The position numbers and the translations under genes were made by a program. From Dactylonectria macrodidyma (taxonomy: Eukaryota > Ascomycota > Sordariomycetes > Hypocreales > Nectriaceae), in assembly GCA_020744425.1 (NCBI GenBank), contig JAGMUV010000036.1, forward strand, positions 1 through 64,000: a stretch of DNA of 64,000 nt, in the 5' to 3' direction. This document shows, piece by piece, positions 43,717-54,800 of the stretch (position 1 is its first letter; every line of letters begins with the position of its first letter). The notes under the pieces were generated by a model. That model was not told the origin of the DNA. It ran no database searches and saw nothing but the letters and a program-made list of their open reading frames with translations.

Positions 43717-45210
43717 CTAGGACTCGTCTTTTTCCGACTCGGAGGACGACTCATCTGATTCATCAGGGATCATAATAGTAACTGTCCGCCCTGCCTTCTT
43801 AGCCTTGGCACGAACTTCGTTCACTTCGCCCCCCTCCGGACACTCCTGGTGGGTATGGCCGACTTTCTTGCACTTGAAGCACTTCCCTTCTTCGGCTAGC
43901 TTGCGGACCTCTGGGTCCTTAAAAGTCCATTTGCCGTCAATCTTGGTCTTTGAGTACTTGGGTGTTAAAGTTGCCGACTTCTTAGTGTCCTTCTTCCCAG
44001 TAGCAGCACTATCGCTCTTGCTGGTCTGTAACTTGCTGGTCTTCTTGCTGTCCTTCTTCGTTAAGGTCTTCGCATAGGCCTCTTCTACTACCGCGATATC
44101 GCCAAGCGCTGCCGCAAAGGTGTCGAAGCTTACCTCTTCGGCAAAGCGCTGCGTAGCCACAGTACGTTTCATCTCCACTGGCACTTTGTCATAGAGCTCT
44201 TCCTTCCAATCCCTTTTAGGGATCTTAGCGTCGTTCGCTGTAGCCAAGAACTTGACGTAGAAGCTACGCCAGCTACCATTGGTATAGTATCTCAAGGCCT
44301 TGAACTCCTCTCGCGCCTTGATCTTCTTGTTCTTGTCCCGGAAGAGGGTCGTCAGGGCTTGGAAGACATCTTCAGCGGTCTCGAAGGCGTCTTCCTCCGC
44401 GTTCTCGGGCATTCGGGAGCGTAAATAGGCAGCCGCGATACCCTTGCAACGACCGAAAATATAATATACCTTGTCCTCCTCTTCAGGGTAGTCTCGTGGG
44501 CCGTCGCGTCGCAGCTTGCGTCTGGCCTTGATGAGCCAGTCTTCGAAGTCCGGTTCCTTGCCATCATCGAGCTCGGGTGGGTCACTCTCCCGCTTCCGGC
44601 GCAGCTTGGTCTCGGCCGTTGTCTCGCTCCCGAGAGGCGTGTCTTCGCGGAGAGGGGCAGTATGCTGTGCCGCTTTTAACCGTGCCAGTTCCTTGTTGAT
44701 CCGTGCCACCTCGGCGTGGGCCATCGCTTCGGCCTCAATTGCCTCATTGTGCTCTTTAATGAGTCGCTCGGTCGTCTCGACGTGCTTGTTGTGCAGCTCG
44801 ATAAGCTCGTCTCGCTGCCCTCTGATTGCCAATTGCTCGGCAAAATTGCGAATTATCGAGGCTCGCACCTCAGGGTATTTCTGGACCATCGATTCGATAT
44901 TGTCGGCATTGATCGGGAGGTTCCTGAATCTCCCGTCCTGGTCTTTCACGTAGACTGTGAATCGGCCGTTGTCCGTGATCTCGCAGGTTCGAGCGTTCAA
45001 ATCTTCTTCGATAGAATCTGCTGCGAGTCGCGCGAAAGGTCTGATAGATATCCCTTCGTCGTCTTCTGTATTGGTAGTCCCTTCGCTGTCCTCGTCTACG
45101 GACTCAGCGAGGTACTGCTGGACCTGCTGATAAAAGGCGCTCTCTTGGCGTGCCTTATCGATGCCCTCTTTGTCAGCGCTCCACGCGCCCAACTCAGAGC
45201 TCCTGGTCAT
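43717..45210 (-). CDS. gag: Gypsy gag protein
   Basis: This 497-residue protein starts at ATG 45210. It has an acidic N-terminus, a predicted coiled coil (residues about 150-195, IELHNKHVETTERLIKEHNE and on), and a capsid-like helical region with RDKNKKIKAREEFKALRY. Near the C-terminus is a single CCHC knuckle, CFKCKKVGHTHQEC, which binds RNA. It forms the virus-like particle core. It ends in a run of acidic serine-rich residues (SSSESEKDES) at TAG 43717-43719, and pol continues in the -1 frame across that stop. Confidence 0.92.
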   Translation of the reverse strand: MTRSSELGAWSADKEGIDKARQESAFYQQVQQYLAESVDEDSEGTTNTEDDEGISIRPFARLAADSIEEDLNARTCEITDNGRFTVYVKDQDGRFRNLPINADNIESMVQKYPEVRASIIRNFAEQLAIRGQRDELIELHNKHVETTERLIKEHNEAIEAEAMAHAEVARINKELARLKAAQHTAPLREDTPLGSETTAETKLRRKRESDPPELDDGKEPDFEDWLIKARRKLRRDGPRDYPEEEDKVYYIFGRCKGIAAAYLRSRMPENAEEDAFETAEDVFQALTTLFRDKNKKIKAREEFKALRYYTNGSWRSFYVKFLATANDAKIPKRDWKEELYDKVPVEMKRTVATQRFAEEVSFDTFAAALGDIAVVEEAYAKTLTKKDSKKTSKLQTSKSDSAATGKKDTKKSATLTPKYSKTKIDGKWTFKDPEVRKLAEEGKCFKCKKVGHTHQECPEGGEVNEVRAKAKKAGRTVTIMIPDESDESSSESEKDES

Positions 45211-45368
45211 GTCGACTGCTGATTGGTTCCAGTCAACGGTGGTTTGCTGTTCGTACCTGCGTCTCGCTGCAGGTAGGAGGATCTATAGTCGGATCCGACG
45301 CGACGATTAACCTCGCACTAACGCGCGTCCGAGTTAATCAAGATAGATGTAGGTGGAAAGAATAAAGG

Positions 45369-45443
45369 ATCGTAGTATAATGTCACGGGCCAGATGAGAT
45401 CAACTCAAGAGGTAATGCCACTGTATTGCGAGAATACTACGAT
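45369..45443 (-). promoter_or_regulatory. Primer-binding region complementary to the element's own LTR
   Basis: In the element's direction the LTR ends at 45381 and is followed by TTATACTACGAT (45380-45369). The ten bases ATACTACGAT there are the exact complement of ATCGTAGTAT inside the same LTR (45443-45434). No match to a usual tRNA-type primer site is obvious. Such an arrangement is known for self-primed chromoviruses of the Tf1/sushi group, where the 5' end of the RNA folds back to prime cDNA synthesis. The mechanism here is inferred. Confidence 0.55.
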
Positions 45444-45573
45444 GAAGAGGAAAGAGAAAGCGGGCAGGCGCGTAGACGCGTACACGCGTTGATAGTCCCT
45501 GTAGCCTGCCCCGTGCGTCCTAGTTACGTATCGACCCCACCCTGGGTCCAGCACTCCAGACGCTCCCGTCACA
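45381..45573 (-). repeat. 5' LTR of the Gypsy element
   Basis: This 193 bp repeat matches the other LTR and has TG...CA ends. It should carry the promoter and the start of the transcript. The self-complementary stretch at 45434-45443 is a candidate for the RNA 5' end. TCGTC follows at 45574-45578. Confidence 0.95.
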
Positions 45574-47815
45574 TCGTCCGCATGGGTATCGTGGTGCTGT
45601 CTGCAGTGCATGTACGCAGTCGTGAAAGAATCGAACCGCTGGCCACCCACAACGAGCAACTCTTCTGGAGAACGATGTGGATGAACCATCATCAATTTAA
45701 CACGGCAGAAGTCGTTAAACTGGGAAGAGGCCTCCATAGACTTGTATCGAGGGAAGTAAGACAGGACCCTCTTCTTCGCTTGAGCAGCGAGTCTCCTCCA
45801 CGTGTTGAGATTGTACGATTGCAGGTATTCGAGATAGGTTACATCCTCATGCTGGCCCTTTCTCTCTAGATATTTCCTGTAGCTGCCGATGGCCTCGTTG
45901 ACATCTCCGTCCACACGATACGAACGCGCCTGTCGCTCCAACGGACGGCAGTCCACGGTGACAACCATACGGGTACCTTCTTGCAGTGGGATGTTAAGTA
46001 GCAGATGGGAAATCTCCTGCGCCGAGTAATCTCTCTCGGCAATCAGCTTGTTCATCAGGCGAGAGGAGAAGGACAACAGGGGCTGAACGTGCGATGTATG
46101 AGGCAAGACCTGGTCTGCAAGCCTGGAGAAAGACTCAGTCTTCTTCTCAGCTTTACTGCAATACTTCGCAGCGTATGTAATGACCGCCTGTAAGCTGGTA
46201 CAAGGAGATATGTCGATATTGGCTAGCCAGCCTAGGATAATCGCAGGATTGAAGTTGTTCATGAGGCTGTCATTCCGGGCCGCCTCAAAGACGTAATATG
46301 ACCGGCCTTCCTTCCTGATGACTGCGGCCAACTCCAGCAAGGCACGAGGGAAATCAAAACGACACTCCCTCTCTGGATTGGCAACGTTGGCCGCCTCGAT
46401 ATCTGCAGCAGCGCCTTCCATATCCCTCGCCAGATCGCCGGTTCTCTTCCTCACACGCAAGCAGTACGTGGTATTGCACTTGTGGCGCTGGCAACGGTTG
46501 ACGATCTGTGAGAGCCGCAGGAATGTCATTTCTATGCTCAGGGGATCCACGCTCAGGGGATTACCCTCTCCCTGAGGCATAGTCCTACTCGGCTCCGGGT
46601 TAATGGCAGTGACGTGGAATCCCCATGTACGCGCAAATACACCACGAGCCGCTTCGTCCTCCATGTCGGCCCGGGGGGAATTATCCATCCAGTACAGGCC
46701 GTGGTTGTGTGGGCTACCACGGCCTTGCCATTCGTACCGATCCCAGTAATCTGTGATGTTGAACTTCTTACTTAGAACGATGTCCCGAAAGAGGGTGTAT
46801 CGGCGATAGAAGTGGAAAGCAGCAATGTGAGGGTTCTGCCGCAATAGGTGGCGCGACAGAGCCATCCTCTCCGGCTCGGTCGCGGCTAACCAGTCTTCAT
46901 ATTGAGGCATGTGCTGGTAGAGACTCCGCCAGTGTAAATCTGCCGGGCTAAACGTGATGAATGCTCCGGGACAGTCAAGGTTATAGCCATATGCCTCAAG
47001 TTCCTGCCTCTTTTTGTTCCAGAAGGGACGCGTGCCGCGAATGGACACCGCATGTCTTGTGATCGAGTTGATCAACGTCTGCGCCTCGGGGTCCTCGCTC
47101 TGTTCGAGCGCTTGAATAAGCTGCTCTCGTGTGAGTGGTTCATGCATGCCATCATGTTGCTTCACGAAGAATTTGGACCTTGCGCGTGCCTGTGACCGCA
47201 TCAGGGTGTTGAAGGCGACGAAGCGGAAGGTGGGGTGGCGTGCAAAACGCCCGTCATGCCAGCGCATCGCGTGCTCGATGTAATCCTTGTAATCAATGGA
47301 GCGTAACCGAGGTTCAACAAAGTCCGCTCTACCGTCTGGAAAGAGGCAGGGAAAGGCTAAGGAGAGCAGGGCGTGCGACCGGTTGAACTCATTGATCGGC
47401 GTATGGCGTATGCTCGGGAGTTCCAGCTCGTGTTGCACTTGAGTCTGGGATCTTAGAGGAAGCCCCGGGCCATCTTCCGGTCCGTCGGCGAGAATGATAC
47501 GGAGGGCATCGAGCTCCGTATCTTTGGCCAAAAGATCTGGGACTGCAACCTCGTCATCTAGGTCTGGTTCTGCCTCCTGATCATCCTCGGGTCCAACGTC
47601 TGTGGCCTCCACCTGACTTCGAGGGATGGCATCCAGAACATTGCCGTCCTGAGGCAATTGACTCAGCCGCTCTTCGTCGATGACGATGCATCGATAGCCA
47701 GGATGATGGCGCCGGAGGTAGTTAAGCCATATGGCAACCGGCTGGCGGCGCACACGGAACTGGCGGGTAAACTGTCGGCTAAGCATTGCGTGGGACGACG
47801 TATTCGCAGGACGGA

Positions 47816-48362
47816 GTACTTGTGGGGGCCTCTAGTCCGGCGTTCCCCGTGGTCGCTTCCGCTCCCACGGGTACGGTCGCACATTACCACATGGGTGACA
47901 AAACCATGTACGAAAATGACTGGAGCTATTTCGCACATAGGCCTTCAGCGTTTTTATATGGGGCTACAGTATTGATTCAGCCGAAGGCTGACTTTACATC
48001 AGTGCCTTGAGGAACGAAAGGTCTTATGCCGTTGCCCCCGAACTTAAGACCCATGTACGAAAATGACTGGAGCTATTTCGCACATAGGCCTTCAGCGTTT
48101 TTATATGGGGCTACAGTATTGATTCAGCCGAAGGCTGACTTTACATCAGTGCCTTTCGGTACGAAAGGTCTTCTTAAGCTCTGAGATTTTCACCCCCAAA
48201 ATTTGGCCCCCCCCCCCGGAAAATTACCCGATTAAGCCATGCGCAACTGCGCCTCCTAATTGGTCCTAATCCTCCCATTCTCATTTGGCACATGTGCTCC
48301 TAATCCTCCCACTCTCATTTGCCACATGTGGATGAACTTCGAATTCACCCTCCCCCCCGAGA
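47816..48362. repeat. Helitron 3 5'-side sequence with a duplicated 122 bp hairpin block, poly-C and a 34 bp tandem repeat
   Basis: A block beginning CCATGTACGAAAATGACTGG occurs at 47904-48026 and again at 48051-48173 (period 147). Each copy holds the hairpin TCAGCCGAAGGCTGA. A run of C lies near 48204. Two 34 bp units starting TCCTAATCCTCCCA follow at about 48264-48331. No gene is seen. Confidence 0.75.
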
Positions 48363-48517
48363 TCAAGTGTAAAGAAGTCTTCATTGGCTGGGTTTTTTCT
48401 GTTAAGAATCACGTGGGTTTTACGTGAGCTTTTAATTTATAATAATGTTGGCGCTCTTGTCATTTGCATTTTGTGAGATGCCTGCTCCTGCTTAAGTTAT
48501 TACATTATATCGGATTT
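48363..48517 (+). repeat. Terminal-like segment TCAAGTGTAAAG..., inverted copy at 62968-63142
   Basis: The segment begins TCAAGTGTAAAGAAGTCTTC and contains CACGTGGG/TTACGTGAGC and CATTTGCATTTTGTGAGAT. An inverted, imperfect copy lies at 62968-63142. Helitrons start with TC, so this could be a 5' terminus, but the flanks do not settle it. It is followed by an (AT)n run at about 48520-48550. Confidence 0.5.
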
Positions 48518-48853
48518 ATAATATATAATATATATATATATATATATATAGAAAATACAGGATTGATTTTTCTCGACATTTCATTATGATCTCCTTTATC
48601 CCTTTTGGAATACCTGGTAGCCACTTGACAGAGATTTGGGTCTTTGGTGGATATTTGGTGCTGCGAACCCCGCTTCAGACGTCATCATCGTCATAGAACG
48701 CGAACCGGACGTTCCGGGCGGGGGGCATCATCGTCCCCTGCGTAAAAGAGCCAGAACGACGGGGGCAATGCAATCGGAACAAAACACCCGCCATCTATCA
48801 ATCAATACATACCTGACTGTTTCTTGGATTCGCTATCTAAATTATAAACTATA
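48518..48853. other. AT microsatellite and 3' flank of the Helitron 2 gene
   Basis: An (AT)n tract at about 48520-48550 is followed by unremarkable sequence. Frames here have no domain. Confidence 0.5.
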
Positions 48854-51800
48854 TTATTGCTCGTATTGTGCGCATGGGTGCAATAATGATAACCGGGCCT
48901 CATTTAATGTTCCCCCGCACAATTGCTCTAGCCTAGCCTCGCCATCAAACATTTCCTGTGGTATTTTATTCCCGACTATATCCTCCACACGCGCCTTTGA
49001 CAGCAATATAATACCATCCAGCGATTTGCACCGCGATAGCTGCACATACAAGCTATATGGATCGCACTTTCGTGGCTCGAGTTGTCCAGTCTTGGTATTC
49101 AGCTTTGTCCCGGTTCCTCGCAGCTCCAGCGCAATCTGGAGGAGGGTTTCGCCTTGGATTTTGTAATCGGTGCATGCGAATGCCGCAGTGCAGGGAAGTC
49201 CTCGGCGGCTCACATTATGCCTCTGCCAAGGCCTCTTCTTGACCCTCTTGTTCTTTTCGATTGGTATTTGGGCACTCGTTGGAGTAAGCAGGATTGTGCC
49301 TGGCGGCATTTCATCAAATTCGAACGTCTTGGTTGACTCGGACGACAGGATGATGCCGGCAGGTGGTCCAAAGTGGAGGATGATGTTCGGGGCGAGTTGA
49401 TAGCCTGGGAATCTTTTGCTGTCTGGTATAACTTCTAGCGCTGTGTACTTAGCGCCGTTCACGAGCTTGAGGCCTGGGTTTATATTCATGGTCACCACAA
49501 CCGGCATACCAGGCACGAACATGAACGTGGCCGGCACACAGATCTTGCTGTCATCTCCAACGCTGGCCATGAGCGTAGCTTCCTCCTCCGTTACCGGAAA
49601 TGTATTGGGTTTACCCCAACGGTGCTGGGGTAGAAATATCCGGACTGGCTTCTGGTGGTGCCTCTGGAAGGCCAAGACCGCATCCATGTTCAAGCTCCAT
49701 CTATTGCTGTTAAGGGGTGTAACTACTGTGATGCCCTTGCTCCATGGTATGGCTCGACCTTCCTGGAAGCACCGGCTATTAAGAAGCTCCATGTCGGACT
49801 CGTCTTGCTGCCCCTGCCGGATCCGAGTCAGCAGCCGCTGCAGCTGCGGGTCCCCCGCTGCGCGCACCTGTTCGGTGAGCATAACGACGGTGGTAAATCG
49901 AGCCCAGAGTGCGTGCGCCCTCATTTCGTCCGCAATCCTGAGGGCGGACCATGGCGTCAATAGCGACTTGTTTTGCACTGGGCGGAATTGGTGGAAATCT
50001 CCTGATAGTAGTACCACTGGGATGCCGCCAAAATCTTGATTCGATCCCCGGGAGGCGCAAAGTCGCTTGTTGATGTCGGAGAGCGTCTGGAGGCCCAGCA
50101 TGCTCACCTCGTCAATGATGAGCAGCCACTTTTCTCTCCATCTTCTTCGAGCATCACCGTCCACGTAGGTTACCGTGCTGCCATCGTCGGCATTGCTGCC
50201 GGATACGTTGGGTTGCATCCCACAGGCGGAGTGAATAGTCACGCCGTTGATCCGCGCTGCTGCGGCCCCCGATGTCGCCGTCATAAGCAGCCTGTGCGAT
50301 ATGTCTTTGCTAGCGAACAATTCCGCCAACGCCTCGATGACCCTGGACTTCCCGGTGCCGCCCTCCCCACCCAGGAACTCGCATAGTTGTGCGTTATCAT
50401 TGTTCTCGACATTACTGCTACCAAAATTATCGCTGTTATCTTCATCCGGGATGGTATCTAGATGGCGACACACTAAAAGGAAGGCGATTTCCTGCCGCTC
50501 GTTCAAGGTGAACCTCCTTGCAATCTCCCGACCGGCATGGAGGAATGTTGTCGACGGTCCAAAGGCGACCCTGGCACTGGGTCTCTGAGTGTTCCGGGTG
50601 TCTGTTTCTGACATTTCTATAATATCTTCTCCCGCGCCCGCGAAGGTATGGTTCAGTGATGCTTCTGCGCCGGCAGCTGTGTTCTGCGTGATCTGAACTC
50701 CATCAGAGCCTTGGATCCTTTTCACAATTTCCTTGTCAGCTTGCTCCTGCTTGCTCTTAATTCCTCTAAGCTGACGTTGCGTTGGGAGCTCGCTCCTGGC
50801 TACCATGGTTGGCTGGTACTGCTCTGGGTTCTCTGCGGAAGCGACAGTCTCGACGTCATCCGCAAACTCGGTGATATCTGCTTGGGCTTCGCGGAGCTGA
50901 TCTAGCATCTGCAAAAGATGCTCCGAACCAGCGGTCACCTGGCTAGGGGCTGTAGCACCTCGTACTGTCTCAATCAATCGGCCAAGCTGGCCAACTTGGT
51001 CTGGGCGATATGCTTTTACTGGGCCTGTAGGATCTTGGAGATCATACCCCATAGCGTCGATATCATCCAAAACGGCGTCGTCCCCCGCAGCCGCCCACTG
51101 CTTTGCATCTCGCCGCGCATCTTCCGCTGATCGCTTCAAGAACTGGATGTTGCCTGCGATAGTCTGGAGTCTTTTGGGGAGTCGCCGTCTCCAGTGCTCC
51201 CAGATTTCATTGATGTCACCAGACGCTGCTGTAATAAACTTCTCCCATGGTACGAAGAGTGCAAGGTGCTGTACTGCAGCTCTAGTACTAATATCAGTAC
51301 ATGCTCTTTGTTTATCTGTACTATTAAATGGCTTGTGCTTACCTGCGGTATCTGTCTGCGTTTGTGTCAATATCAAAGTCCATATCGAGAAACCCGTTCA
51401 TGCATGGCACTGCATACTTCCCCAGCGGTCTTAGAACCTGCACCCAGTCCCTTCCCGGCTTCCAGTTCATTTCAAATTCTATCTTCACCAACTCCTTGGA
51501 AGATGAATCTATCCTCTTTTGTAATGTAACAAGCGACATGTAGTCATAGAAGCATAATGTCTGCAGCACCTCTCCACGGTGGTGGTAGGCTTCAATGTAT
51601 GGTAGCTTCTTGCCATCGCTACCCACCAAGACCCTCTCCGCGCTGGCTTCCGCGTCGTTGCCGTTGCCATTGCCACCTATGTTCTCGATAGGTCCATCAT
51701 CATCGTCGCCTATAGTGCTACCGGTACTGCATTGCTGGAGATGCGGCCAGCGTCGGAGTATTGCCCAGTATATCGTTGTCATATTCACATATGACCATTG

Positions 51801-54800
51801 TTTGGTACTTGAGAACTCACTTGGGTAATCCAAGAAGTGCGCAATTACCTCCACCTGCGATAATGGCCTCTCGGTGAATATTCGGTTTGCGATTCTCATC
51901 AGATACTGGCGGTTTATATTTGCCTTGGCTTCGTAGTTTGCAGTTGTTGCACCAAGCCCCACGGCGCTGGTTGTGCTGATACTCGGAAAGAGCTCTGCTG
52001 CTATGGCCACTCTCTTCCAGATCGGATCTTCGATTTTTGTGGCGTAGTTTGTCAGGTAGTATATCAGCGCCATTGTCTTGCTTTGGGTTCCGATGAAGGA
52101 GATGTCGTGATTGTGCCGCAGCCCAACCGCCATTGGCTTGTTCCATCGGTTGATCATGGGATGTGAGCGTTGGAGCCGAAGTATACCATCCGCGCCGAAT
52201 TTGCTTTTTGTAAAGAGCTTCCAAGGCGCATGGAATCGACACGTGGGCTTCTTCCCTCCCTCCTTGATGTGAGAGTATTTGACACAAGTTGCAGTGTGGA
52301 CATGCATCTGGACCCTGCCCGCGCAAAAGTGGGCTTCATTGTCAAACTGTTCAGAGAAGCGCCCCGTATCGATCATCAAGTGGGATATGTTGTCGTAAAC
52401 TACCCTAGTCTCGCTCTCCTCATTAAAGGCAGCGGATTCGTCCAGATCCTAGATAATAGTTTAGCTTCCGACCTGCGTTGGCTTTTGGTTACGTGGATAT
52501 ATGGATGCACATACCTCGGTAAAGACAGAATCGACATATTTCAGGATTCCTTCCCGTTCCATCGCCGCACTCTCATCATCCTCCCCGTTTCCATGAGCAC
52601 CGATGAACTCCCCGAGCTCCAAGTTCCCTTCGAGCCATAGCAAACCATGGACATGAAGAGCACCGCGTTCGTTGGTCTCGACAGCGGCGAAATACTGTCC
52701 AATCCGACCAAACACAGATTCCTCCCCAACCTTGACGTAATGCTCAAAGAACATCTCTACTTCGCGGTGGAAGAAGATGGCAGAGCTTATGGGGTCAGTT
52801 ATCGCCAGCTTCACTCTCTCATACCTATCCTGAAGGGCCCGAAGCAGGGTTGCTTCCGCGCCAGCCTTGTCCTCCTTTCGGTATGCCGCCAGACGTAGTT
52901 TTACCGGGTTCGTAATGTCATTAGGGTTCAGCGTAAACCAAATCGCCGGTATACCGTATCTGATGATGAGCGCTTTAATCTTTCTGCGCATGGCTAGCCG
53001 CGACTCCTGCGACATGGCCTGTTTGTAGCCAAAGTATGAGATGTATCGCAGGAGCTTTTTGATATCTTCATCTCGGGTGCTCCCGCCAGCCTCTAACTCC
53101 TTTTGCACTTCCGCCAGTCTGTCTAGTGTTAACGACTGAATGATCCTCTCAACCTCAGGAAAGTCGGTCCGTCGCACGCTCACCATACTTACTCCTCTAT
53201 TCCTAGACCGAACCTCTATGTTGAAGACTAGGAATGAAAACGCCGGATGATTGGCAAAGTGACCACCATGTCGTTGCAGCACTTTCTTCATCCATGCGTG
53301 AAGTCCGAGATTACGTGTTGGCGAAGTCGCATCCTCTCCACCCTCTCCACCCTCTCCAATACTGTCTCTATCACGGACATGCCCTGTGAGCTGGACACTG
53401 TTCTTCCACAGGTCCGATTCCATCTCTTCCTTGCACCGTGGCCCACCGAAACCGAACGGGAATAGTGTTGGAAATGCTTTTGCAAGATGCCAGAGATCAT
53501 TGCTATCTGCAAACTCATTGCCTCTTGAAATGTGAATGTATGGCTGAAGGTGCGAATCCTGCGCGCTCCCAGTCGGCTGGTTGGGCGGCTGTGTTTGCGC
53601 ATTTGTCTGTCCACCTCTGATTGTATCAATAGCAAATTGCAGTTTATCGGCATCGGTTGCTCGCGGTGCTGTATCCAGTGGAAACATACCAGATGCAAGG
53701 ATCTCATCAAGAAAGCTTCCCATGCCCTCATACTCGAGCTCCTCCCTACTGCGCTCGTCATAGAGCTGCTGATCCTCGTCGTAACTTACATCATTCTCAT
53801 CATACGCTCTGCCCAGCCCGTCCACAATCTGTTCGAGTGACTGAGGCCCAGCGTCATCCATTCCACGTTCTGCTGGGGGCACAATGTGCGCTGTTCGCGT
53901 TTCTTCCCATGCCGATGGTTCATCTCTCTCTATCCTGTCATAGATCTGGCTCGGAACCCCATGCGCCGGCTCTCCCCAACTATCCAACTCGGCTTTGTCG
54001 ATTTGGATGTGCCGATAGTGGGGGTTAAATTCTTTTAGCCAAAGCAACGCCCGTTCCACAGCTCCTCTCCGGACTGAGAGCAACTTGGATAGATCGCTGG
54101 GGGCTGGTCTCTGCGGCCCATGCCAGGATATATGGATGTCCTCCAAAGATTGTAGAAGCGGATGTGGTAGTACTGTGGTAACCAAGTCTTGAACACTGTT
54201 TGGAAACACAGTTATGTGACCCTTTACATGCCGTGCATATGCCGTACTCTGTTTGGTGCTTTTTGTCACTTTGATTCTTGCAACGAAGCCGAAATGGGTG
54301 TTGAGTGCAATCAGCTTCTCCTCAACCAATGTCAGGTCTCTGAGAGCATCCGGGTACATGTGCTCGCAACCAAGTGCTTGATGCAAGTTCCCGCCCCGCG
54401 ACATATTGCATTCGCGGATCTTCATTGCACAGTTGTCGCAGCTCCGTATAGCCTTGCCAACAGGGAAGCAATCTGGACATGAATACGTGCGGCAGCTATT
54501 CATCGCTGCGCTATTTGTCCACTCTTCCCAGCTAAGCTCTTTCATCTCCATGGTGCTGATCTTCTGATAGCATATCATGCATGTGTGTATGGGTAGGGTG
54601 TCCATGTTGTGAAATGCTTGATAAAAGTCCATGACTGTGGATATATTCCTCTCACGGGGGACCGGCTTACGCCAATCCTTTGTGTAGGATATTCTCTCCT
54701 TCTCTGTAAATTCATCTTCCAGATGCTTAATAGCTCTCTTGAATGCCTGGGTTTGCTCTTCAAGGTTGCTATTCTCAGCCCGTCTTCGATTTTGTCTTTT

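Larger units (their letters stand above)
39278..45573 (-). mobile_element. Complete Ty3/Gypsy chromovirus retrotransposon
   Basis: This 6296 bp element has identical 193 bp LTRs, 5 bp target duplications TCGTC (39273-39277 and 45574-45578), gag, pol with a C-terminal chromodomain, a polypurine tract, and a primer-binding region that pairs with its own LTR. It lies inside the Helitron 3 helicase gene. Identical LTRs mean that the insertion is recent. Nothing in gag or pol is broken, so it may be able to move. Confidence 0.95.
37670..47786 (-). pseudogene. Helitron 3 Rep/helicase, split by a Gypsy element and 5' truncated
   Basis: The N-terminal part is at 47786-45574 and the C-terminal part at 39277-37670. 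Removing the retrotransposon and one TCGTC copy restores HHDTHADDHYGEPDTD, which matches QHHSHGDDHYGRP of Helitron 1. The first part has the HUH-type motif GSPHNHGLYWM and tyrosine motif YAAKYCSKAEKK. The second has Walker A GGGGTGKSYLI and Walker B IIDEKSMLGL. Two more defects are visible. About 300 N-terminal residues with the zinc fingers are missing: similarity starts at VLRPAN near 47815 after a stop. About 60 residues are also deleted between LCNGA and TLCTRTQFPL in the helicase domain. The copy is not functional. Confidence 0.85.

Noticed and set aside
48361..48370. TCAAG at 48363 taken as a proven Helitron 5' end
   Set aside because: The same end at 63142 has a G instead of the expected A flank and the helicase gene runs the other way, so the terminus is only a candidate.
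53536..53840. Plus-strand frames over the Helitron 2 gene (for example 53532-53840)
   Set aside because: They lie opposite a well-supported exon and show no domain.
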